NCBI GenBank assembly: GCA_022578965.1
Contig: MU400506.1
Location: 310,001 to 374,000 of the forward strand
DNA length: 64,000 nt
Direction: 5' to 3'
From: Xylaria sp. FL1777
Lineage: Eukaryota; Ascomycota; Sordariomycetes; Xylariales; Xylariaceae
A model generated the notes under the pieces. The model searched no databases and was not told the origin of the DNA. It was given only the letters and a program-made list of their open reading frames with translations. Below are positions 20,812 through 30,719 of the stretch, piece by piece. The translations under genes and the position numbers were made by a program. Numbering within the stretch: the stretch's first letter is position 1; each line of letters begins with the position of its first letter.

Positions 20812-22107
20812 ATGGTTGTCCGAACACAGCCTCTCCGCTCGCTGCGGAGAGGGTTCCTGCCACAGATACATCACCCTATGCCGCTGAACAAGCGTGAGTC
20901 TCAGCAGCTCTTCGAATCAATCACAAGCTCTTTTCGCAAGAACCTCGACAGAGAGCATCCATGGGAGACGGACGAGACATCCACCAACGCCGCGGCGGAC
21001 TCGAGGTTGGGCTCGGCTGAATCACCGCCTACGACTAATCACCGTCCAACCGATCGACATCTGCGCGCCATTCTATCCAATCCTCTTTTCGCTCAACCGC
21101 GCACTGCCGATGCCGATGCCGATGCATCAATACCATCTATAACATCTATACCCGCTCCTCGCAACGATCCTTTCGACGTTTTTGACTCAGCTGTGTCGAA
21201 AGGCCTCATGACTACACGTCGTGCCGCCGGGTTTTTAGCCACGGTACGATCACAGCTCCTGGCTGAGTCTCCCGATAATATTCGCCAAAGAATGGGCGCG
21301 TCGGGAGGTGGGCTTTGTGTATTGCGATGGCTCCGTGCGTCTGGGCAAGAAAACGATCTTCATTTCCTCAGCGACCATGCTCTGCTCAAGCTTATGGTGC
21401 AATTTCTGTATGCCGAAGGTCTCCAAGAGGTTCCTTGGAGCTGGTTAGCACAACTAGCCGCCCGAGCTTCCGAACTAGAGCTCGAGAAAACTCCAGGCAA
21501 GGCCAGTGCTCTTACCTTATCTATACTACTGACAGCTATTCTTAACGAAAATGGCCCGCTGGCCTCACCATCCTCAATTAGTCTAGATGATTCTTTTGCG
21601 GCACTGGAAAGGGCTAACTGCATGCTTCCTCATGATAACTCTGCCGCCAATATTGCTTTAAGAGGTTCGTGGCTTAAGCTTTCGTGGGCATCGACTGTCG
21701 ATGCCGTGGGACGCCCCAAGCCGTCTGTGACGCCTTTCGAAAACTTCGTCGACATTGGAAGACCTTTCAAACTTCCCCTCGATCTCGCGCACTTAGATCT
21801 CCATCATCCGACTACTCCTACTCACTCAGCTGCAATTGAGTATCTTCGCCCCCGGCGGCAGATTGTGGAAGATATGACCAAATTGAAGCCGGGGCTGCAG
21901 CAACGAATCCTATGTCTTGTAATAGACGCCGCTGAGAGGCTCCACCAAACTGGCCAAGCTCCCGAGGCGCCTTGGGTAGAGCGCCTAAAAAGCGCCATCT
22001 ACGAAAAACTTAATCTTGGAGTTTTGAATATTCCGATGGGAGGCTCTCTGAATTCCTCCGTCCCAATTCGTGGCGAAATGAGTTATCGGCGTTTCAGTAT
22101 GGCCTAA
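20812..22107 (+). CDS. Conserved fungal protein of unknown function, probably mitochondrial
   Basis: Single exon, 431 aa from the ATG at 20812. The first 24 residues (MVVRTQPLRSLRRGF...) are basic with no acids, a mitochondrial-presequence profile. The body looks helical and globular: LNKRESQQLFESITSSF, HLRAILSNPLF, a central FDVFDSAVSKGLMTTRRAAGFL segment and a C-terminal LKPGLQQRILCLVIDAAERL helix. I recognise the general look of a Pezizomycotina-wide orphan family with an HLRxILxNPLF block, but no named domain and no catalytic motif. It lies head-to-head with LYS4 (1.2 kb apart) and tail-to-tail with the kelch gene. Confidence 0.75.
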   Translation: MVVRTQPLRSLRRGFLPQIHHPMPLNKRESQQLFESITSSFRKNLDREHPWETDETSTNAAADSRLGSAESPPTTNHRPTDRHLRAILSNPLFAQPRTADADADASIPSITSIPAPRNDPFDVFDSAVSKGLMTTRRAAGFLATVRSQLLAESPDNIRQRMGASGGGLCVLRWLRASGQENDLHFLSDHALLKLMVQFLYAEGLQEVPWSWLAQLAARASELELEKTPGKASALTLSILLTAILNENGPLASPSSISLDDSFAALERANCMLPHDNSAANIALRGSWLKLSWASTVDAVGRPKPSVTPFENFVDIGRPFKLPLDLAHLDLHHPTTPTHSAAIEYLRPRRQIVEDMTKLKPGLQQRILCLVIDAAERLHQTGQAPEAPWVERLKSAIYEKLNLGVLNIPMGGSLNSSVPIRGEMSYRRFSMA

Positions 22108-22455
22108 GTTACGGAGATATCCCCATTGGATTGGTGTTCAGGTTTAGGGAATGTCTATTTCGGAAATCTGCCATGTATCGCTCCGATATGCGCGTCTAGA
22201 TGCAGCAGGTTAATCATAAATAGTCGCAACATGTGAAATTAATTCGCCCGGTCATTGTTTCGTCTTTAGGAGCACATCCAGATTATCTTGTTATCCATCA
22301 TACGTGATAATGTACTTTCCGAATATTCCTTCGATTCGATATCCTCTAGACTGCATCCTATTTGATTATAGGTACTCATTATGTTTTATGTTTGGTAGAT
22401 ATCATTATAGACAAGCACTGGCATATTGCCTTATGTGAAGTGAGTGTGGGCGGAT
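22108..22455. other. Short convergent intergenic region
   Basis: 348 bp, AT-rich, no gene seen; shared 3' flank of the mitochondrial-type unknown and the kelch gene. Confidence 0.5.
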
Positions 22456-25436
22456 TCATTCTTCCATCCCATTCACAACCCGCAACGCCCTCCTAGGCCC
22501 GAGCACAACACTAAAGAAATTAGGCTCACACCCATCAAGAAGAGCCGAGGCCGAATGGCCACTCCTCGTGCTCCAAGTCGCGGTGCTTTTCGACCTGTAA
22601 ATGCCACCACCTTCCGTCGCAACTCCTCTGCCACCGCCGCTGCCGCCGGCATAGCTATCATAGCCCAATCCCCACAGGCCTCTATCCTCGCTCGAACGAG
22701 ACCTCTCGATGCTCCCGAACAGCGATCCAGATCCGGGGCTGGGCTCGTCGCTACTCGTCATGAATTTGGGCTCACCGGGATGCAGGTGTCCCACCCAGGA
22801 GAAATGGTCTCTGTCGTCATCGATGGGGCCGCTGCCCTTACTACCCGACCCGCGAGTATTATTACTATCCCGATCTTTCTTGCGCAGCTTCTCGCCACCG
22901 GCCCCCGTCGCCGCCGCCGCCGCCGCTCCTATGCCGCCGTACTCGAAGTTATTGGCTATGGCCATGTGTCTCTTGTAGGCGCGGACCTGGCGGCGCCAGA
23001 GCCAGGCGCAGAAGCCCAGGTAGAGCGCCAGCAGGCCCGCCGACCCCGCAATCACGCCCGCGGCTATGGTGCCGCCGCGATGGGCGTCGCTGCTCTCTGA
23101 CGAGCCTGCGTTCCCCCCGCCTCCGGGGTTCGTCACGGTTGCCGTGGCGCCCGTCCCCGTCCCCGTCACCGTGAAGACCGGGGGCACGCCCGTCTTGAAC
23201 GGGCCGTCTGTTGCGGGGCCCGAGGCCGGCTGTGTGGCCGTGGCGCCACCGTCCGATGACCCGCCCACCACCGACTGTACGGCGCCGGGCACGCGGTAGC
23301 CGTAGCTGCCTGCGAGAACCGTGTTGTCTGCGCTGTCGTCTGCCGGATGGTCCGCGGCTTTGAATGAGGTTTGCCAGGCGAGGTTCGATGCGTCAAAGGC
23401 GTATATGCCGGGTTGTTCGCACGGGATTTGTTCCCCGATATACTGCAATATCAAGGGTCAGTGATTGCCATTTCAAGCATGATATGTGGGCTAAAGGGAA
23501 CTAAAAGAGCTTGGGGGACTACTCACCCCGCCAACAACCACAATCTGTCCGTCCCGAGCTGCGCAGGAGTGTCCTGCGCGAGCGGGCGGCTCGTTGCCTG
23601 ATGTGTCGATTTTGATCCACGTGAATGACGGGATCGTCAGGATCCATATGTCGGTGTACTGCGTCTGTAGGAATTTAGAATCAGCAATTGCCGTTCATGG
23701 TAAGCAATACCAAGGGTTCCGGGAGCTTGCAGAGGTGGTAAGAGCAGCAAACACTCGGTTAGACACATCATGCTGCCGAGACGCATCGAACGGGGAAGAT
23801 ACTCCCAGGGTACTACTGACCTGTTGTCCCACCGGTAGCAGATTCTGTCCTCCGTACATATAGATGTTGAAGGAGCTTGCGTCCGGCGCCGAAAAGACAA
23901 CGGCACAGGGATTGACGCGCACTTGGGGCTTGTTATCGCCGGACGTCTCCTGGTGGTACCACTGACTACTGGCGATATCGTACACGTCGATCGTGGTCAT
24001 GGACGAGAAGGCGTCCGTCGTGCCGTTACCCCCCACCACGCCGCCGCCCAGACCCAGCAGGATTCCACCTGGACCCCAGCCGGGCACGTACACAAGGACG
24101 CCGTCCGCACGTTCCGCGAACCCGTCTTGGTTCTGTTCTCCAGCCCACGTGATATTACGGAATGCGCCGCTGGCCGGTGCGCCGGAGCTTTGGAGCGACG
24201 TGACTTGGACGTTGGAGTAGCCGGGATGCGTGAACTCGAGCAGACTCTTGAGGTACACTCGCGGGATCTGGTTCGACCACCCAGGCGTCGTCGCCCAGTC
24301 AAGGTGACCTCCAAAGTACCAACTCAGACCCAATTCAGGGACTGACACGCCAGCTCCTTCGGCGGCCCGCTGTACGGACGCACCACCTGCGTCGGAATAT
24401 TGGCCAGCAGACGTTTTTAGGTCTTTAAATTCAGTCCAGGTAGACGAGGCTATGTCGTACATCCACGTTGAGACGGGCAGTGGCTCGGATGATGGAAAAT
24501 CGAACTCGCCTCCATACAGATACAGGTGGTCGAGGTCGTTCCAGAGATATCCGAGCGACACAGCTGGTGGCCCGGAGGGTTGAGGCATCTCGCTCACAGC
24601 CGGAGATTGAACATCCCATGATTTTGTCAGATCCACCGTGATGAAGTCGTTGGCTAGCCTTTGTTAGTGGTAGGGTTTGGTGTTGAATCGTGCAGATACA
24701 TACTCCATGTATTGGCAGTCTGGTTGGCACTCGTTTTCGCTCGACCACCATAATAATAAAGCGTACCATTCAGTACAGCGCCTATTATTATCAGCACCTA
24801 CTTGATCCATACTTATCGTGTCCGTCAGTACTTACTTTGCCCTGCCCACCTCTTGCACACATTCGTTGAGCTATCCGCACGATCTTCTAGTGCAGATGTA
24901 ATAATTGGTTCCCGAATCATGCCCGCATCTGCGCCGTTCATTTTGACCTTGTGACGGCCATTATTATAGCTTATCGCAGGAAGAACGACCGCGATGAGGA
25001 AAGCGATCAGGGCAAATCTGTGAATTCCCCCCATTGGAGCTGGGGGCGCAGTCGCGGCTGGCTTGATCTTCGGTCGTCTTTCGGGTATCAACTTCGAGAG
25101 CCATTGGGATTTTTCCCGAGTCGGTTCCCCTCCAACAGAATCTTTACGTTCGGGTTCTGATTCTGACACCGGCCTCCTGGTCTCGTCTAATTGCTTCTCC
25201 TCGAAGCTCTGCCTACCGGCCGAGTATTCGTTCTCCCTATCATCGTCGTCTAACCCAATTTCTTGGAACACCGACTTCCTCCCCTTTTTGATTTTACCAC
25301 TGCTAAGAAACGCCATGGATCGCGAACTTTCTGCTAGTCTGTCGGATGTGATGTGCGAGTTGAAACGCGGTCGTTCGAATCTAAGACGCTGTTCGCCCAG
25401 ATCAGATGTGCTATGTCGAGCTCGGGTGGATTTCAT
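22456..25436 (-). CDS. Kelch-repeat membrane protein
   Basis: Five exons join in phase: 25436-24836, 24781-24704, 24653-23821, 23664-23527 and 23442-22456 (878 aa); the introns have GT donors and CTGAT/CTAAC/CTGAC-type branches. A long charged N-terminus is followed by a hydrophobic span (about residues 136-155, HRFALIAFLIAVVLPAISY). Kelch-type blades come next: WAGQSAVLNGTLYYYGG, LYLYGGEF, IYMYGGQN, GHSCAARDGQIVVVGG. After a Ser/Gly/Thr linker comes a second span (GVIAGSAGLLALYLGFCAWLW) and a Gly/Ser-rich cytosolic tail. Fungal relatives usually start with a cleaved signal peptide; here roughly 135 residues precede the first hydrophobic span, so it may be a signal anchor. Likely surface or plasma-membrane adaptor; ligand unknown. 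N-glycosylation sites (NGT, NIT, NQT) fit an extracellular propeller. Confidence 0.88.
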
Positions 25437-26428
25437 AACGAGAAGATACGTTAGTGCATATCTGAATAGTTGTCATTTCTCCATCCAAGTTGCTTGCGCT
25501 TCGCGCTGTGGCGCGTGATGCAAAGGTGGGAAAGGGTGGCGTGAGACAGATGAGGTCACAGCGAGCCTTTTAATAATTCTATACTCTGCAAGGGAATTTA
25601 AACCATTGGCAGGGCCCTCAATGGTCGCCACCTAATTGTCTTCTCATGACCAATCTATTACCATCAACAATCAACTGGGGACTGTATTCAAAAACTGGGC
25701 AGTGCACTAGCTATTGATGTTGATAATACCCATAACTCTGCCCTTAATAGATTTCCAATTGGGGGGGGAATGAGTCCCTGGCTCAACTACATCATAGTGT
25801 CACGCCTGCTCAATCGGTGAATCTCTCAGATTTACCACATTACACAACACGTTAGACAATTAAATCTACCCCGGACTGTGGCAAAAGTACCAAGTTCGCT
25901 CACCCTGTTTTGAACCCGAAGTCGTTCATTGCCGTTTTGGGGCTACCACTCTGAAATGGCACGATTTGATTGGTTCCCACCGGCACAGGGGCATCCCAAA
26001 AATGACGACACGATCCCCTGATCTGGTTTTGCGCCCGCAAAACAGCAGCCCTAGACCTCTCATTCGTAGGTGGTCGGGGTAGAAGCTCCAACCGATTATG
26101 CAACGCATCGAGGTAGGTAGTACTACAGAGAAGCGAGCGGGCAGGCAACTAGACAAGCCTTGAAACAAGTCGCAGTAGCAACCGTGTCGGAGTTTATACC
26201 CATCTTGTACAAGAAATGCTTTTACGTCAATCTATCATACAGGTAATCATTCGGAACGCAAGCGTCATTCAAGGTCAAATAAAATCGATATCGGTCTAAT
26301 AAAAAGTGCTCATCGAAGTCTAGATAAGTCATAATACGTCTATCGTCACTGTCGTCGTCTTTGGCAGGTGATCAGGTCGCATCGTAGATAATGATCATTC
26401 CCTTCTCCGCCCCCCAAATTGTCTAATA
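25437..26428. other. Intergenic region, kelch to dehydrogenase
   Basis: About 1 kb. Contains the kelch promoter and the 3' flank of the dehydrogenase gene. A G9 run occurs near 25760. No gene supported. Confidence 0.5.
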
Positions 26429-27541
26429 CTAGCAAACGCGGTACTCAGGCTTCCCAGCCGTCACAAACCCGTCAATATTCGCTCTGCACGTCCGAGTATA
26501 GTTATCAAAGGTTTCCTCCGAATACCAAGCCACATGCGGCGTCGTCACTAAATTGAGGCCCGCCGCATCTGCGGCGAGCAGAACATTACTAGCCGGTTCC
26601 GCTGGCTCCTGGGAGTAGACATCGGTGCCAGCACCAGCAATCTTCCCTTCCCTCAGCGCAGAGACGAGAGCCTTCTCATCCACGATCCCGCCCCGCGAAA
26701 CATTGATCAGCACGCCGTACGGCTTCATCTGGCTGAACTCAGCCTCGGAGATGAGGTTGAGCGTCTCGGGAGAGCGCGGCAGGCAGACGATGAGCACCGA
26801 GGACTCGCGGATGACGGTCTCGAACGGGACGCGGCCCTCTGGCGCCGGAGCGCCCTTGCGTCCTGCGATGAGGGTCTTCATGCCCAGCGTTCTGACCGTC
26901 ACCTCGATGTTCCTCCCGATTGCGCCGTAGCCGATGATCCCGAGGACCTCGTCGCGACACGTCCGCGGCGGCTTGCCGTCGGGCCCGTTCATGGTGCTAT
27001 GCTGCGAGCCCTTGGTAGCCCAGTCACCGGTACGCGTCAGCGAATTCGTGAGCATGACGGAGCGGCGCGTCGCGAAGTACAGCGCGAGCACGTGCTCCGT
27101 GACGGTGTTGACGTTGCAGTGCGGTGTGTTACCGACGACTATCCCGCGTGCTCGGCACGCTGCCAAGTCCACGGGGTCTGTGCCCGAGGCGATTACAGAC
27201 ACCACTACATGATGATTACAGTTAGTAGTTGCGGTCCACATTACACGCCTTTTCGGATGCTTTCTTCACAAGAGCAAGCAATTAAGCAGGCAGGCTGGTA
27301 GGTAGATATTCATACTTTTTAGCCTCGGGGTCACCTCTGCACTGAGAACGTCCGCCGTTAACGGCAGGACTGACATGATTACAATGTCGGCATCCTGAAC
27401 CCTCTCCGCTATCTGGTCCGGTCTTGTGCGCTCGTAGTTCCGGAATTCGCAGGTGTGAGGGGCTGGGAGAGTGAAATTGGGCAGCGGGCAGAAGAACGTC
27501 TCCAGTGCGACTATAACCCAATAGGTTTGCGACGGGGCCAT
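26429..27541 (-). CDS. D-isomer-specific 2-hydroxyacid dehydrogenase
   Basis: NAD(P)-dependent reduction of a 2-keto acid (glyoxylate/hydroxypyruvate/phosphoglycerate-dehydrogenase family). Exons 27541-27316 and 27204-26429 join across a 111-nt intron (GTATGA donor, CTAAC branch, TAG acceptor) to give 333 aa. The nucleotide-binding GIIGYGAIG lies near residue 164. The catalytic Arg is in NVSRGGIVDE (about 244), the Glu in the QEPAEP segment (about 273) and the His in TPHVAW (about 298), so the triad is complete. No targeting signal. The typical DVxxxEP and LxxTPHxA blocks separate this from L-type enzymes. The exact substrate cannot be told from sequence. Confidence 0.9.
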
Positions 27542-28018
27542 CGTGAGTGCCTGTTAGTTGTCCAAGGCGTGACGTAGGGCTTAGTGTAGTAGTAATGATT
27601 GTTGGTCCATCGCGTATAGTTGACCAGTTCTGGAGAGTGAATGAGATTCGTAGGAATATGATCTCGTTCCGGGACCGGGCTTAGAATATGTCGTCGAAGG
27701 GCGCATTTGTGCTAGGGCCGAAAGTCTCCACATTGTGTATTATCAATTCATCCTTGAATTAATATGATTATCTATCAAGTTTATGAGTGATAGATACTAT
27801 GCTGGCCTCGCATCAAGCTATCGGTATCCGACGCCTCCTGCATCACGAATCTACTACACTGGGATCCTGTACGATGCTTGTGTGGATTGGTTATTTAGCG
27901 ACTTCCGCGACAGCGCTAGCTACAAGCAGTTCAACTTGAGGTCATTATATAATTTAAAAAGATATTACATATAAAATGTGAGTGGGAATCAGGAGGGAAA
28001 TAGAAGAAAAAAAATACC
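27542..28018. other. Intergenic region between dehydrogenase and tRNA pair
   Basis: AT-rich promoter side of the dehydrogenase gene. Nothing else seen apart from the Pol III terminator at its right end. Confidence 0.5.
28007..28014 (-). terminator. Pol III terminator (T8) after tRNA-Pro
   Basis: Eight consecutive A on the plus strand give T8 on the transcribed strand, five bases past the discriminator of tRNA-Pro. This is the first run of four or more T downstream of tRNA-Ser. Confidence 0.85.
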
Positions 28019-28117
28019 GGGTCTGGCCGGGGATTGAACCCGGGACCTCTCGCAAGCCAAGCTTTCATACTTTAAGGTGAACCCTAAGCGAGAATCATAC
28101 CACTAGACCACCAGACC
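28019..28117 (-). tRNA. tRNA-Pro(AGG) with intron
   Basis: Reading the minus strand: acceptor stem GGTCTGG pairs with CCAGACC (7 bp), with discriminator C, normal for eukaryotic tRNA-Pro. The anticodon stem CTCGC/GCGAG closes a loop with AGG, decoding CCU. An intron of about 26 nt sits one base 3' of the anticodon. The T arm CCGGG-TTCAATC-CCCGG is perfect and supplies the B box. Confidence 0.95.
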
Positions 28118-28152
28118 TAAACCACCCAAAGCAACACGCTTGTTTGGCCGCC

Positions 28153-28233
28153 CGACAACGACAGGACTCGAACCTGTGACCCCGAAGGGATATGATTTCT
28201 AGTCATACGCTTTAACCACTCAGCCACGTTGCC
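28153..28233 (-). tRNA. tRNA-Ser(AGA)
   Basis: The minus strand folds as a class II tRNA: acceptor GGCAACG/CGTTGTC (one G-U), discriminator G, D arm with GGCTGAGTGGTTAAAGC, anticodon stem TATGA/TCATA with loop CTAGAAA (anticodon AGA, decodes UCU), a variable arm around CCCTTCGGGG, and T arm ACAGG-TTCGAGT-CCTGT. No intron. Only 35 bp separate it from the downstream tRNA-Pro. Confidence 0.95.
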
Positions 28234-29860
28234 TACTCTTGATGAGATGATGCCAATGGTCGCCCGGAGTAGGTTAATGAACGGATTGCTTCGCAGTAGT
28301 GCGGTGTGCTTGCAAGGTTGTGGAGTGTGAGTCAGTATGGGCGGCAGGGTTTTATCAAGTAGATTCTAAGTTGATTCGTTGTGTGCGTGTGCGCTAAGAC
28401 TGAATTACCGATCTAGTACCCCTCACAGTGGGCGCAGGTCACTTATTTTAAAGAGCAACTATGCCTACTACTTAGGCCATATAAGCAGATGAATTTTATT
28501 TTAAAAAGAAATTGTCTAATTAATTGGCTAGATTTAATTATCAGGTCAACAAGATCAAAGAAAATATATGAAAAATTAGCTACTAAATATGCTACTCACC
28601 GGCAGGCTTGAGATGAAGCCTAACATCAAGAATCTCCTGGGCTGGTCAATTGAGCTAAGTGATGAATCTGAAGCATTTTGGCAATAACGACGCAGATTTA
28701 CTGGTCAAGCAGAACAGGTGTTGTGTTATACTTGACTTTCCAAACTACGTGGCGCTCATAGAATGAATGTAACGTGTTGATTGAGATACTACGAAATAAA
28801 GCAGTAATTTATATCTCAATCTAAGGTAAGCACATTAACTTAACTTACTTTCAGATCTTCGCGCAGAGACATTTACACTCTACAGATTATGACTGTTTCC
28901 GATATGGAGTATAGAAGCTCTGATTGCTGTGTTGCTGGGAAACCCCTGAACAGACTAAGCGCTCAGTTGCTTAGGACAGCTAGGTTCTACCAAAATTAAA
29001 GGAAAGATAACCAAACTCTCCTTTGATTAACTATACCATTGCTTAAATCAGGATTCGCGAAAGAATCACTAGTTCCTGTCGCGACTAAGAATAGATAGAT
29101 CTTACGGGAAAGGAGGGCTAAAATGAAAACAGGGACATAGTTCGAAGAAATATTGATAAGTCCAGTTATGGCCTTGCAAGATTAGTTAAGCAAATTGTAC
29201 GTGACATGAAAGCTTACCTAGTTAAAAATCATATTAATACTTAGCGAGCTCGCCTAGGATAACAAGATGGAGTCCATAGTAGCTTGTATCGAAATCTATC
29301 ACGTTTCCTTTTCTCCCGGTAAAAAGTAGTCATCGGGTTCCCTTTCCGTCAGTGTCCTGAGTCATCTCAGACGGTTAGTCGTCGCCTAACCTCAATCGAC
29401 AATACTACCACGGTAATCATAAAACGACGGAGTCTATACCATTCTTGTGTCCTAACGCTCGAGAAATATATTCCAAACACGGGCGACTGAATGTTGATAG
29501 TTTATTAAAGCTGCCCTTGATAGAACATTTCATGACATAAAAGCATTTATATCGAGATGCTAGTGCAACTAATCTAGCTGTGGCTGCCTACTTCGAATAA
29601 AATAGAGTGATGCGAGATACAAGAAAAAGTTTAGTGACATCTTTTGAGACACGGACGTTTATAATAAACGGAAATGTTAAACGGGACGTCATGTGTGTAT
29701 ATATCTATATATTAGGCCATCGACTGACATATTTTGATGAAGAGCATTGCAAATACGATAGCACCTAGAGATAAGATATATTTGCTAGAATAAAAAGTAG
29801 GAATTTTCTATCTCTGCATCAATTTTTTGGCTGCTTTGAATCCAGGCCATAACGTAGCCT
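28234..29860. other. Gene-free region, tRNA-Ser to GST
   Basis: About 1.6 kb, AT-rich, many stops in all frames, no recognisable gene or RNA. Confidence 0.5.
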
Positions 29861-30719
29861 TTACAATTTGTTGGCTAGGCGAGTCTCGCACATCTCGAGC
29901 TCACCGTAGTACTTCTTGTGCTCCGGAAGGGCAGCGAAGGCTTGGATGTAAGCATTGACGTTTGGAATGCCTTTGCGCATCTCGGCATCAACCAGATACT
30001 TGTAGGCAGGATATAGAAAGCTTGTTACCATCAAGTCGGCCATCGTCAGTTTATCCCCAATGATGTACTTCTTGCCACCCTGTAGCACCCCTTCGAGGTA
30101 CTTGAGATCTCGCTCCAAGCCAGCAATATTGAGATCAAAGGCCATTTCATTGTAAGGTATGTATTTTACTAGTAGCGTGCGATATGAGTACTCAGTTATT
30201 CAACGAGACAAACAGTTGATGACAATGAAAGTGTGTCACTTACTAACCACCATACCGACTGGCGTATTGGTATTGAAGAATATCTCGCCCTCGCTGAAAG
30301 ACGTCCACTGTGCGATGAGGGCTTGAGTTTTGGCATCTAGTATACGGAGAATTTAGTCTTGTTGTCGACTATACAACAGCGAAGAGCATACCCGTGCCAA
30401 GAAGTTGACCAGCTTTCGGGCCAGACTGTGCTATGTAGGAAGCGATGGCAGTACTCTCGCTCAGGCAAAAGCCATCGGCGCCCTCGAAGGTTGGGATCTT
30501 TCCGAGTGCGAATTTGGCAAGGAATTCAGGGGTCCGGTTGGTCTCACGCATGGTGAATGGCGGGACTTCTATCTCCAGGCCGTTCATATCAGCCGCTATC
30601 AACACCTAGGTCGCCTCGTCAGTACACACCCACGTAGAAGAAAAAATCAAACTAATGGTGCTCACCCGATTGAGACGAGGGTTGTTGACGTAGGAGTAGA
30701 TCTTGCCGAAGGGAGCCAT
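29861..30719 (-). CDS. Glutathione S-transferase, EF1B-gamma-like
   Basis: Four exons join in phase: 30719-30666, 30605-30392, 30336-30244 and 30168-29861 (222 aa). The N-terminal thioredoxin-fold half starts MAPFGKIYSYVNNPR and contains the conserved cis-proline turn GKIPTFEG and the SESTAIASYIA gamma-glutamyl-binding segment. The C-terminal helical half has the N-capping box (YIIGDKLTMADLMVTSF). This arrangement is closest to the GST-like N-terminal region of elongation factor 1B-gamma, but the EF1G C-terminal domain is absent, so it is a stand-alone GST probably acting in glutathione conjugation or redox defence. The third intron's donor (GTAAGT after VV) was chosen because it alone preserves frame with IKYIPYNEMAF. 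Confidence 0.9.
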
